Source of the DNA: Myxococcales bacterium
Lineage (GTDB): Bacteria; Myxococcota_A; UBA9042
Direction of reading: 5' to 3'
Length of the DNA stretch: 64,000 nt
NCBI GenBank assembly: GCA_009692425.1
Contig: SHZF01000003.1
Span: 62,001 to 126,000, forward strand
Part shown: piece after piece, positions 1-8,098 of the stretch
How positions within the stretch are numbered: position 1 is the first letter of the stretch
How the letters are laid out: every line of letters begins with the position of its first letter
Program-made: the position numbers and the translations under genes
The notes under the pieces: generated by a model
Told to the model about the DNA's origin: nothing
Databases searched by the model: none
Seen by the model: only the letters and a program-made list of their open reading frames with translations

Positions 1-89
1 TCTCGCCCCTTCCGCGCCGCCGCTCCCGGCCGGTCGCATTGGATTTCCGTGCGGCCGCTCCGTGCCGGTCGCTGTGCGAGGCGGTGGCC

Positions 90-791
90 GTGCCCGAAAC
101 CTGTGTCAGCCCGCGCAAGTGGACGACGCCCGCGTGGGCAGTCGCCACGTTGCTCTGCTACGGGCTCGTCGCGTGCACCGAAGATGCGGCGGTCACAGGG
201 CCCGCCAAGGACGGCGCCAGCGCGCCGGACGTCCCCGACACTGCGATCGACGCCGCCGCGACTCCAGTCGTCGAGCCGGTGACGTTCAACGCCGGACCAG
301 AGCCAGGTGCCCCCCACTTTCACCTCGAAGGCGCCTGGCTCCCGGAGTCGGGTCGGCTCAAGGTCGTCGTCTGGATCGGCCGCTTCGACGACGTGCTCGG
401 CGTGGCCGGCCACCTGCGCTTCGACCCCGCCGCGCTCGAACTGGCCAAGGTCGAGGCCGCCGACGTGCCGAGCGGCATCGCCCCGAACACGGATTGGGAG
501 GTGGTCGGCGTCGCCAAGCAGAGCCCGGCTGGCCGTGTTCTGCTCGGCGGCGCGCGCTTTCGCAAGGAACCTTCGGCATATGCAGCGTTTGCCGGCGCCG
601 AGGTGTTGCGCGAGGCATGGGCCGTACTGGAATTCGTCCCGAAGAAGGCCGGCACGACGACGATCGCCTTTGATTCTCCGTCGATCGTGGCGCGCGACAG
701 CGAGGGCAAGGACGTCGCCGTGACGGCCAATCCGGCCACCGTCACGGTGCCCGCTTCCGTTTTCGCCGCCGCCGCGGGAGGCACGCCATGA
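90..791 (+). CDS. Lipoprotein with cohesin-like domain
   Basis: Predicted exported lipoprotein. A hydrophobic signal segment ends in the lipobox LVAC, followed by an acidic/Ala-rich linker. Residues from about 75 onward form a single beta-rich domain (pattern VVVWIGRFDDVLGVAGHLRFDP, then LLGGARF and AVLEFVPKKAGTT) that looks like a cohesin fold; this is judged from pattern only. The GTG at 90 was chosen because GAGG at 78-81 lies 8 nt upstream; a TTG at 39 and a GTG at 84 are also in frame. The stop overlaps the start of the M1 peptidase (ATGA), so the two are translationally coupled. That neighbour ends in dockerin-like repeats, which suggests a scaffold/partner pair. The 89 bases before this gene hold nothing recognisable. 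Confidence 0.7.
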   Translation: MPETCVSPRKWTTPAWAVATLLCYGLVACTEDAAVTGPAKDGASAPDVPDTAIDAAATPVVEPVTFNAGPEPGAPHFHLEGAWLPESGRLKVVVWIGRFDDVLGVAGHLRFDPAALELAKVEAADVPSGIAPNTDWEVVGVAKQSPAGRVLLGGARFRKEPSAYAAFAGAEVLREAWAVLEFVPKKAGTTTIAFDSPSIVARDSEGKDVAVTANPATVTVPASVFAAAAGGTP

Positions 792-2848
792 TGCGCCGCC
801 TGCCGTTTGCCACTGTGGCCATGCTGCTGGCCCAGGCCGCTCCGCTCGCCGCGCAAGCCGCTCCGGTTGCCGCCCAAGCCGCAGCGCCCCGCATGCCCGC
901 CGGCCCCTTCGACGCCCAACTGGAGCCCGGCAGCCGCGCGGCCCTTCGCGCCAGTTGGTTCACGGCGGAGACACAACACCGCAAGCGGCCCCCGGCACTG
1001 CCCGCGCAGCCCACCGGCCCATTCGCGTGGCAGGCCGCGGACTTTGCCCACCTGCCGAAGGGGGCCTGGGAGATCACGCACCAGGACATCACCGCCGAGC
1101 TCTTTCCTGGTCAGTCGCTGCTCAAGCTGCAGATCGTCGCAACGTTCAAGGCCTACGCCGCCAAGGTCGATTCGCTGGCTTTGTCCATGCGCGGATCGGA
1201 ATCGATGCTGGCCGAATTGCCCGACGGCACCACAGCGACCGTAACCGTCGATGTGCAGGAGGGCGGCGCGGCGCTCGTGACGGTGAAACTCCCCAAGGCG
1301 CTGGAGCCCGGCCAGAGCGTGACGCTGGCGTTCGAGCGCGTTGCCAAGCTCGACTGCAAGCCGGGTGGGCTCGGTTTCTTGCCGTGTTCCGTGACGAAGC
1401 CGTATTTCTATGTCGAGTCGCGTTGGTACGTGCTCGACGCGCCGTTTCTCGGCCACATGCCGTCGACGCTGGACCTGCACGTGGTCACGGCAGACACGAC
1501 GCTCGTGGCGGCGGCGCCTGGCAAGCCGACAGGCCCCGATGTGCTGCCCGATGGCCGCCGCGTCTTCCACTTCAAGCAACCTGAGCGCACCGAAAATGGG
1601 GGCTTCGCGCTGGCTCCCTACGCGGTCGTCCAGGCCGCCGACGCCGTGCCGTATCCCGCGCTGCGCATCTACACGATGGGCGGCGCGGTGGCGGCGCAGG
1701 CGACGTTGACGATGGTCAAGGATGTGGCGGCGTTCTACGCGCCGATGTTCGGTCCGTTTGCGTGGCAGGGGCTCAACATCATCCAGCTCATGCCGAATTT
1801 CGGTGGAGGCTATTCGCCGCTGTCGGGCATCTTCGTCTACCGCTGGGCCGTGGAGATGACCGAAGACCAGTACGGCTGGGAACAGACGGTCGAACTCATG
1901 GCCCACGAGGTCGGCCACCAGTGGTGGGGCAATCTGGTCGAGCCCTACACGACCGGCGACGTCGCGCTGTCGGAGTCGATGGCGGAGTACTCCAGCTGCC
2001 TCTACATGGAAAAGCAGTACAAGACGCGCGGGCAGATCGTCAGCAACAACCTAGAGTACGTCTACACGGTCAAGGCCGCGGACGACAAGGCGGTGGCCTC
2101 GCCGACCGTGTACGCCTCGCCGCGCTACACCCAGATCGTCTACTACAAGGGCTCCGTCGTGGTCGACATGCTGCGCCGCGAACTGGGCGACGACATGATG
2201 GCCAAGGTGCTGGCGGCGTTCACGAAGGACTTCAGCCGCGACTTTGCCCGCATCAGCGACCTGCGCAAGACGGCGGAGCAGGTGGCGGGGCGCGACCTCG
2301 GGTGGTTCTTCCAGCAATGGTTCGAGAAGGGTGGCGCCTTGCGGGCCGAAGTGACGGGGCGCGTGGTGCCGCCGGCCAACGTTGCCGCGCAGGACGCCCA
2401 GTGGACGGTCCGGATCCGCGTGGTGCAGCCCGAGGCGCCGCGCCGGATCAAGCTGCCGGTCACGGTGTGGACGGCAGAGCACAAGGCTGAGACGTTTCAG
2501 GTCGATGTCGAGCCCGTCGCAGGCCAGCCGGCCACCGTCGTCGAGGTCAAGGTGGGCGCGCCGGTGCAGCGGGTCCGTCTCGATCCCGAGCGCGTGCTGC
2601 TGCGCGCGTTTGCCGGGGGCACGCCGGGCGACGTCAACCTCGACGGCCTGACCGACGGCGCCGACCTCGTGGATCTCGCGTTCCGCTATGGGCGGGCCGT
2701 CGCGCGCACGGCCAAGAACGGGCAGACGTATTTCTTCGCCGACCCGGGCTGGAGCGAGGTGCACGACGTCGAGGCCGACCTGCGCATCAACGCGAAGGAC
2801 CGCACGACGCTGCTCCAGTGGTTGGGCACCCAGTCTGAGGAATTCTGA
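788..2848 (+). CDS. M1 family metallopeptidase with C-terminal dockerin-like repeats
   Basis: Zinc aminopeptidase-like protein of the M1 (gluzincin) family, 686 aa. A signal peptide (about residues 1-27, Ala-rich) indicates export. The zinc site is complete: HEVGH at 373-377 and the third ligand E396 after exactly 18 residues, with the usual QWWGNLV after the motif. FGGGYSPLSG near residue 340 stands where the GxMEN exopeptidase motif normally lies, so strict aminopeptidase specificity is uncertain. Residues 614-686 carry two dockerin-type calcium-binding segments (GDVNLDGLTDGADL and, later, DLRINAKDRTTLL). Coupled by 4 nt overlap to the upstream cohesin-like lipoprotein, and its own stop overlaps rimO. 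Confidence 0.9.
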   Translation: MMRRLPFATVAMLLAQAAPLAAQAAPVAAQAAAPRMPAGPFDAQLEPGSRAALRASWFTAETQHRKRPPALPAQPTGPFAWQAADFAHLPKGAWEITHQDITAELFPGQSLLKLQIVATFKAYAAKVDSLALSMRGSESMLAELPDGTTATVTVDVQEGGAALVTVKLPKALEPGQSVTLAFERVAKLDCKPGGLGFLPCSVTKPYFYVESRWYVLDAPFLGHMPSTLDLHVVTADTTLVAAAPGKPTGPDVLPDGRRVFHFKQPERTENGGFALAPYAVVQAADAVPYPALRIYTMGGAVAAQATLTMVKDVAAFYAPMFGPFAWQGLNIIQLMPNFGGGYSPLSGIFVYRWAVEMTEDQYGWEQTVELMAHEVGHQWWGNLVEPYTTGDVALSESMAEYSSCLYMEKQYKTRGQIVSNNLEYVYTVKAADDKAVASPTVYASPRYTQIVYYKGSVVVDMLRRELGDDMMAKVLAAFTKDFSRDFARISDLRKTAEQVAGRDLGWFFQQWFEKGGALRAEVTGRVVPPANVAAQDAQWTVRIRVVQPEAPRRIKLPVTVWTAEHKAETFQVDVEPVAGQPATVVEVKVGAPVQRVRLDPERVLLRAFAGGTPGDVNLDGLTDGADLVDLAFRYGRAVARTAKNGQTYFFADPGWSEVHDVEADLRINAKDRTTLLQWLGTQSEEF

Positions 2849-4272
2849 TGGACGGCGCTCCAAGTGCTCCGATCGCTCCGCTTGCTCCAAGCGCTCCGGC
2901 AGCCCCGCTCGCCGGCCGCCGCATCCACCTCGTGTCGCTGGGCTGCCCGAAGAACCGGGTCGACTCTGAACTCCTGCTCGGCCAGGCCGTCGCCGCCGGC
3001 TGGGAACTGACCGCGCGCCCCGAAGACGCCGGCCTGCTGGTCGTGAACACGTGCGCGTTCTTGCAGGACTCCGTCAAGGAGTCGGTCGATGTGATCCTCG
3101 CGCTCGGCGACATCAAGGCCGCCCACCCCGGTGCCAAGCTCGTCGTAGCCGGCTGCCTGTCGCAACGCCACGCCGCGGACCTGGGCACGTCGTTGCCCGA
3201 AGTCGATGCCTTCTTGGGCACGGGCGAATACGGCGACGTAGCTGGCCGCCTCGGGCTGCGCGACCCGGCGGGCCCGCTGGCGAGCGGCGTCGTGGTGGGT
3301 GCGACGAAAAAGCCGCGGCCAGCGTGGCTGCCCGACCACCTGGAGCCGCGCTTCGTGGCGCCCGACTCGTTCACTACCTACCTGAAGATTGCCGAGGGCT
3401 GCTCGCAGGGCTGCACCTTTTGCATCATCCCCAAGCTGCGCGGGCCCCAGCGTTCGCGTGCCGTGGCCGACTGCGTGGCCGAGGCGCGACAACTCGTCGC
3501 GCGTGGTGTCGTCGAACTGTGCCTCGTCGCCCAAGACCTGACCCACTACGGCGAAGACTTCGGCGACCCCGATGCGCTCGCCAAGCTCGTGCGCGCGCTC
3601 GGTGCAGTGGAAGGCCTGCGCTGGGTGCGGCTCATGTACGCGTACCCCCACAACGTCACCGACGCCCTCGTCATGGCGATCGCCGAGACGGAGAACTGCT
3701 GCAAGTACATTGACATGCCGCTCCAGCACGCGGCCGATCCCGTGCTCAAGGCGATGGGCCGCCTGCACGACCGCCGCTCCACCGAGGCGCTGCTGGAGCG
3801 CCTGTTCGCGCGCGTACCAGGGCTGGTGTTTCGCACGACGCTGCTGGTCGGTCATCCCGGCGAGACGGAGCGCGATTTCGCGGAACTGCTCGATTTCGTG
3901 CGCGCCTGGCGCCTGCACCGCGTGGGCTGTTTCGCCTACAGCCGGGAGGACGGCACACTCGCCGCGCGCCAGGCCGGCCAACTGCCGACCGCCGTCAAGA
4001 AGGCGCGCCAGAGCGAACTGATGGGCGTGCAGGCCACCATCGCTGCCGCCCACCAGCGCGCCATGATCGGCCGCGAGGTCGAGGTGCTGGTCGAGGGACT
4101 GAGCGACGAGACCGACTTGTTGCTGCAAGGGCGCACGCAGGGCCAGGCGCCGGACATCGACGGCGTCGTGTACCTGAACGACGCGCCCGCCGACATCGGT
4201 CGCGCCCAGATGCGGCGGGTGCGGATCACGGAGGCGCACACCCACGACCTCGTGGGCTGCGTCGTCGGCTGA
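2848..4272 (+). CDS. rimO: Ribosomal protein S12 methylthiotransferase RimO
   Basis: Radical SAM enzyme that beta-methylthiolates the conserved Asp of ribosomal protein S12. The N-terminal UPF0004 domain keeps its three cluster cysteines (C33 in SLGCPKN, C69 in NTCAF, C103 in GCLSQR). The radical SAM cluster is C185-x3-C189-x2-C192 in EGCSQGCTFCIIP, followed by LRGPQRSR. A C-terminal TRAM-like part follows. Length 474 aa is slightly above the family norm because of a Pro/Ala/Ser-rich leader of about 24 residues whose reading (APSAPIAPLAPSAPAAP) looks like recent repeat growth. The ATG overlaps the stop of the M1 peptidase gene. Assignment to RimO rather than MiaB rests on the SLGCPKN and EGCSQGCTFC signatures. 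Confidence 0.95.
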   Translation: MDGAPSAPIAPLAPSAPAAPLAGRRIHLVSLGCPKNRVDSELLLGQAVAAGWELTARPEDAGLLVVNTCAFLQDSVKESVDVILALGDIKAAHPGAKLVVAGCLSQRHAADLGTSLPEVDAFLGTGEYGDVAGRLGLRDPAGPLASGVVVGATKKPRPAWLPDHLEPRFVAPDSFTTYLKIAEGCSQGCTFCIIPKLRGPQRSRAVADCVAEARQLVARGVVELCLVAQDLTHYGEDFGDPDALAKLVRALGAVEGLRWVRLMYAYPHNVTDALVMAIAETENCCKYIDMPLQHAADPVLKAMGRLHDRRSTEALLERLFARVPGLVFRTTLLVGHPGETERDFAELLDFVRAWRLHRVGCFAYSREDGTLAARQAGQLPTAVKKARQSELMGVQATIAAAHQRAMIGREVEVLVEGLSDETDLLLQGRTQGQAPDIDGVVYLNDAPADIGRAQMRRVRITEAHTHDLVGCVVG

Positions 4273-4292
4273 TCCCCGCAGACTTCCGCGCC

Positions 4293-5234
4293 GTGCCTGG
4301 GGGCCGCCACGTCTTTTGGGGCGCGGGCGTCGGCTTGTGCGCCGTACTCGCGGCGTGCTCCGGCCCCGAACCGGCGACCGCTGCGGCCCACGGCGCCCTG
4401 CCCGATGGGGGAGCAAAGCCGACCGCTGCGGCCCACGACAGCGCCAGGCCCGCCGGAAGCGCCACGGATGCCGTCAGCGCAACTGCCTACGTCGCCTGGC
4501 AGACCGCCGCACTCGTGACGCCGGCCACCGTCGCAACCGCTGTGCCGTTCGCGATCACCGCCAAGGGGACCACCGCGGGCGGGGTCACCGCGATCCAGGT
4601 TCACAATGGGGTGGGCACGTGGACGCGCAAAGGCGAGACCCTGCCGCTCTACGTCGCGTATGGCACGAATTTTGCCGGTTACGACCTGGGCTGCGGGTTT
4701 GCACTCGCCGAAAAGCGCCTCGTCAGCGTATGGCTCTACTGCCAGGGCGACAAGCTGACGTACGTCTGGCAGACCGACACCGTCGGCCAACCGCTCGAAG
4801 TCGCTGCGGCGACGGGCACGTGCCAGGTGGGCAGTTCGCCCGTGCCGCGCAACGTCACGGTGCCTGCTCTGGCGCTGGCGCCGCCCCACCTGGCGCACGG
4901 CTTTCGGGTCCACGGGCCGGCGATCGACCTGCGCGACGACGCGACCGATGCGACGTCGGGCCGCGTGCTCGTGGCCGGCACGTGGCTGCCGGCCTTCGTC
5001 TACGAGATCATCGACTGCGGCAAGTGCGGCGCGGGTGGCTGGATCGAACTGCACGTGGTCGCCTACGCCGCCGCGCTCCAGCAGACGACGGTGTGGATCG
5101 TCTACCTGTTCCACGCCCAGCCGAACCACGCGCGCCTCGGCTGGGGCGTGCGGTTGCCCGACCTCGCGCTGTTGCCAGAGGTGGTGCTGCCGGCGGAGTG
5201 GACGGCGACGGCGCCGCCTGTGCCACAGCCGTAG
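4293..5234 (+). CDS. Hypothetical lipoprotein
   Basis: Not recognised. The predicted 313-aa product has a signal segment ending in the lipobox VLAAC (about residues 18-22), an Ala/Pro-rich linker and then a beta-rich body with pairs of cysteines (CGKCGAGGW near residue 247). The GTG at 4293 lies 20 nt after rimO with no convincing Shine-Dalgarno, so the start may differ by a few codons. It lies between rimO and the nitrogenase-like operon; a promoter sits between it and that operon, so functional linkage is not implied. Confidence 0.65.
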   Translation: MPGGRHVFWGAGVGLCAVLAACSGPEPATAAAHGALPDGGAKPTAAAHDSARPAGSATDAVSATAYVAWQTAALVTPATVATAVPFAITAKGTTAGGVTAIQVHNGVGTWTRKGETLPLYVAYGTNFAGYDLGCGFALAEKRLVSVWLYCQGDKLTYVWQTDTVGQPLEVAAATGTCQVGSSPVPRNVTVPALALAPPHLAHGFRVHGPAIDLRDDATDATSGRVLVAGTWLPAFVYEIIDCGKCGAGGWIELHVVAYAAALQQTTVWIVYLFHAQPNHARLGWGVRLPDLALLPEVVLPAEWTATAPPVPQP

Positions 5235-5325
5235 AGACGATTCGCCAAGCTCCGTTGGCCAGGATCCACCACCTTGGACGGACCCGCGCCAACGACGCAG
5301 ATGTTCCCAAGGCGGTCGTTCCCGG

Positions 5326-5354
5326 TTGGCGTGGTCCGCCCCTGCCGCTACGAT
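5326..5354 (+). promoter_or_regulatory. Predicted promoter of the nitrogenase-like operon
   Basis: TTGGCG (5326-5331), a 17-nt spacer and TACGAT (5349-5354) match the sigma-70-like pattern seen before several genes in this window. Initiation near 5361 gives a leader of about 15 nt containing the GGAG at 5366-5369 and the GTG start at 5377. It also rules out the ATG at 5353 as the translation start, because that ATG lies inside the -10 box. Confidence 0.45.
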
Positions 5355-5376
5355 GCGGCCCAGCCGGAGTCGCACC

Positions 5377-6792
5377 GTGCCCCGTTTTCGCCCGCACAAG
5401 ATGTACCCCGGCGCCCTGCTCGCGCAGGAGGCGTGCAGCTACCAGGCGATGACTGAGCTGCTGATGCCGTTGCGTGGCCGGTTGGTCGTGCTGATCCACA
5501 GCGACCGCGACTGCTCGAATGTGCTGCCGAAGACGCACGGGCGCATCCACGCGGACCTGCAGTACAAGTTCCTGTGCACGAACCTGCGCGAGGACGAGAT
5601 CGTGACAGGGCAGGGCAACTTGAAGCTGCGGCGCGCCATCGAGATTGCCCACGCGCAGTTGAAACCGGACCTGATCGTCGTGTTGTCCACGTGCCCGACC
5701 GTCATGATCGGCGACAACATCAAGCACGTGGCGCGAAAGGCCGGCAAGGACCTTGGCATCCGCGTGGTGGCCGAGGTCACCCACGGGCTGAAGCCGAAGT
5801 CGCCCGCTGAAATCGTGGACGATTGCTACCGGCTGTTGACGCAAGCTGCCCATCCGCCCCAAGCGCCGGATCGGAGCCGCCGCGTCAACCTCGTCGGCAT
5901 GGGGCTCGAGCCCGACGAGCAAGCGGAACTGGCTGCAGGGCTGGCCGCGCTCGGACTGGAGCTGAACGTGGTACTGAACGCCCGCGCCACGCTCGACGAC
6001 TTCTTGCGCGTGGCCGACGCAGGGTGGAACGTGCATCCTGGGCCGCACCTGCTGGTCGGTTTCGACGAGGCCTGCCGCGAGCGCTTCGGCATCGAACCGA
6101 TCGAGGTGCCGCTGCCGTTTGGAGTCGCCGCGACCGACCAGTTCTGGCGTGCGGTGGGCGCGGCGACGGGCATCGACGGTGACCCCGTCGAGCGAGTCGG
6201 TGGCGGGCGGGGCGCGGCGTGCGAGCAACTGGCGGCGTTTCGTGCCGGGCCGTGGGCGCAGTTGCGCGAAGCCCGCGGTCGCACACCGCGCTGCGCCTAC
6301 AACGTGGGGTCGGTGCGCTCGTTCGACCTGCGCCGCATCGCCTTGGAAGAACTTGGCGAACGCGCACTTTTCGTCGAGCTTGGCTTCGACGTCGCGTTGT
6401 TCGTCCAGGGTCCGCAGCACGCGGAAAACGTGGCGCGCATTCAGGGCGTGCTGGGCGAACTCCACGTCGACGACCCGTTCGTCGTGTTTCCCGACCCCGG
6501 TGGCCTGGCGCGCTGCCTGCGGCCGGGAGATTTCGATGTGTTCTTCGGCGCCGGCTTTCTGCGCGGAGAACTGACCAAGCTCAACCTGCCCTTGCTCGAC
6601 CACAAGCGGCTGCGCATGGGCTACGGGTCGGTGGCGCCCAACCTGCAGTGGCTGCACGAGGCGCTCACCACACCCTTCTACGCGCACTTCGCCGCGACCG
6701 CGCCCGTCACGGCTCCCCGCGGCCCGGGGCGCACGACCCTGCAAACGCGGGCCCACGAAGGAGCGGATGTTCGAAGACCTGACCCTCGATGA
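5377..6792 (+). CDS. Nitrogenase component 1-like protein, NifD/BchN-type subunit
   Basis: Member of the nitrogenase component-1 superfamily (NifD/K/E/N, BchN/B/Y/Z and relatives), 471 aa. The three cluster cysteines are all present with family spacing: C20 (EACSYQAMTELL), C46 (DRDCSN) and C106 (STCPTVMIGDNI), intervals of 26 and 60. The block CTNLREDEIVTGQGNLKLRRAI between the second and third cysteines is typical of the superfamily. The GTG was chosen for GGAG 7 nt upstream. It overlaps the second subunit gene by 26 nt. No H/L-type reductase, nif, bch, cfb or methionine-salvage gene is nearby, so the substrate is unknown. It is not evidence of nitrogen fixation. Confidence 0.85.
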   Translation: MPRFRPHKMYPGALLAQEACSYQAMTELLMPLRGRLVVLIHSDRDCSNVLPKTHGRIHADLQYKFLCTNLREDEIVTGQGNLKLRRAIEIAHAQLKPDLIVVLSTCPTVMIGDNIKHVARKAGKDLGIRVVAEVTHGLKPKSPAEIVDDCYRLLTQAAHPPQAPDRSRRVNLVGMGLEPDEQAELAAGLAALGLELNVVLNARATLDDFLRVADAGWNVHPGPHLLVGFDEACRERFGIEPIEVPLPFGVAATDQFWRAVGAATGIDGDPVERVGGGRGAACEQLAAFRAGPWAQLREARGRTPRCAYNVGSVRSFDLRRIALEELGERALFVELGFDVALFVQGPQHAENVARIQGVLGELHVDDPFVVFPDPGGLARCLRPGDFDVFFGAGFLRGELTKLNLPLLDHKRLRMGYGSVAPNLQWLHEALTTPFYAHFAATAPVTAPRGPGRTTLQTRAHEGADVRRPDPR

Positions 6793-8065
6793 CCTCGTCA
6801 TCCGCTCGTCGAGCCACACGTCGTTCTTCGGCGTCTACCTCGCCACGCACGCGATCCACGACGGCCTGTGCATGTGCCACGCGTCGGTCGGCTGCAAGGT
6901 CAAGACGCAGCACCACCTCGTCGGCCACGACGGCGTGCGCGATGCCCATGTGCGGATGCGCTATTCGCAATTCATCGACGAGGACCTGATCCAGGGCTCG
7001 ACGGCCCAGTTGGAGGAGGAGATCGTCGCCTGGAGCGCGCGCCAGCACCCGGGCGTGGTGGTGCTCGATGCTTCCACGCCAATCAGCCTGCAAGGGCAGG
7101 GCATGGCCGGCGTGATCCAGCGCATGGAAGCCGCGACGGGCGCCGATGTCGTCTTCGTCGATGCCCGCAATTACGACGCCGACCTCTACGCGGGCTACAG
7201 CCGTACCATCGGCACGCTGATCGAGCGCCAGCGCTGGACCGAGCGGCGCGCGCGGCCCGACGAGGTGAGCATCGTCGGCCACGTCTTCGACCGCTACGAG
7301 CCGGATCAGATCGCCAACGTGGCAGAACTGCGCCGCCTGCTCGGTGCGCTCGGGCTGAAGGCGCCCGCCGTTTTCCTGGCCGGCGAGCCGTACGCCAGGC
7401 TCGGCGAAGTCGTCCACGCCCGCACCCACGTCGTGCTGCCGTACGCTCGCGCCGAGGTGCGGGCGCTGCACAAGCTGGGCCAATCGACCGTCGCCACCGG
7501 TCTGCCGCTGGGCCTCAGCGGTACCAAGGCGTGGTTGCGTGCGGTGGCCGCCGCCGTCGATGCCGGTGCGCGTGCCGAAGCGTTCATCGAGCACGAGGCA
7601 GCGCGCCTGAAGCCGTTGTACGAACTCGCGCGGCGCCAACTCGAACGCAAGCGCTTTGCCGTGTTCGCCGATGCGCCCCGGGCGGCCGGAATCATCGCAA
7701 CGCTGCGCGAGGTCGGCATGGTGCCGGCATGCATCGGCGTGCTGCACAAGAGTCCCGGCGGTGCGGCCGACGTGCGCCGCAGCCTGCAGGAGTGGCACGG
7801 AGTCGATCTGCCCGCCGACGTGCGCTGGCTCGAAGACCCGACGCCGGCGGCCGTCGCGGCGGTGGACTTGGCGGACTGCGACCTCGCGATCGGCACCACC
7901 ATCGAGCGCGAGGCGCTGGCGCGGGCGGGTAAGCCGTGGGTCGAGATGGGGTTTCCGTCGGAGCTGCGCCATTTCCTTTATCCGGCGCCGACGCTCGGTT
8001 TTCAAGGGGCGCTGCGGGTGTTGGAGCAGGCGATGGGGGCGTTGGAACGGGCAGTGGGGCGGTGA
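6767..8065 (+). CDS. Nitrogenase component 1-like protein, second subunit
   Basis: Partner of the preceding gene and part of the same superfamily, 432 aa. The N-terminus lines up with NifD/NifK-type proteins (THAIHDGLCMCHASVGCK, then SQFIDEDLIQGSTAQLEEEI). The cysteine in the middle position is present (C43, with extra C35 and C37), but the place of the third cluster cysteine reads DASTPIS and the first is also missing. Three ligands in one subunit and fewer in the other resembles the asymmetric Fe-S site of BchN/BchB in dark-operative protochlorophyllide reductase; this is inference. GGAG precedes the ATG, and the gene starts inside the upstream gene, consistent with coupled translation of a heteromer. 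It converges on a glycosyltransferase gene 33 nt away. Confidence 0.85.
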   Translation: MFEDLTLDDLVIRSSSHTSFFGVYLATHAIHDGLCMCHASVGCKVKTQHHLVGHDGVRDAHVRMRYSQFIDEDLIQGSTAQLEEEIVAWSARQHPGVVVLDASTPISLQGQGMAGVIQRMEAATGADVVFVDARNYDADLYAGYSRTIGTLIERQRWTERRARPDEVSIVGHVFDRYEPDQIANVAELRRLLGALGLKAPAVFLAGEPYARLGEVVHARTHVVLPYARAEVRALHKLGQSTVATGLPLGLSGTKAWLRAVAAAVDAGARAEAFIEHEAARLKPLYELARRQLERKRFAVFADAPRAAGIIATLREVGMVPACIGVLHKSPGGAADVRRSLQEWHGVDLPADVRWLEDPTPAAVAAVDLADCDLAIGTTIEREALARAGKPWVEMGFPSELRHFLYPAPTLGFQGALRVLEQAMGALERAVGR

Positions 8066-8098
8066 TACGGGTCCGCGTGGCGCCGGTCTCGGCAGAGC

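Noticed and set aside
5353-5355. ATG at 5353 as start of the first nitrogenase-like subunit
   Set aside because: It overlaps the predicted -10 box and has no Shine-Dalgarno, whereas GTG 5377 has GGAG at 7 nt.
5377-8065. A true nitrogenase or chlorophyll-synthesis operon
   Set aside because: There is no reductase, no cofactor genes, and subunit 2 lacks two of the three cluster cysteines; only superfamily membership can be supported.
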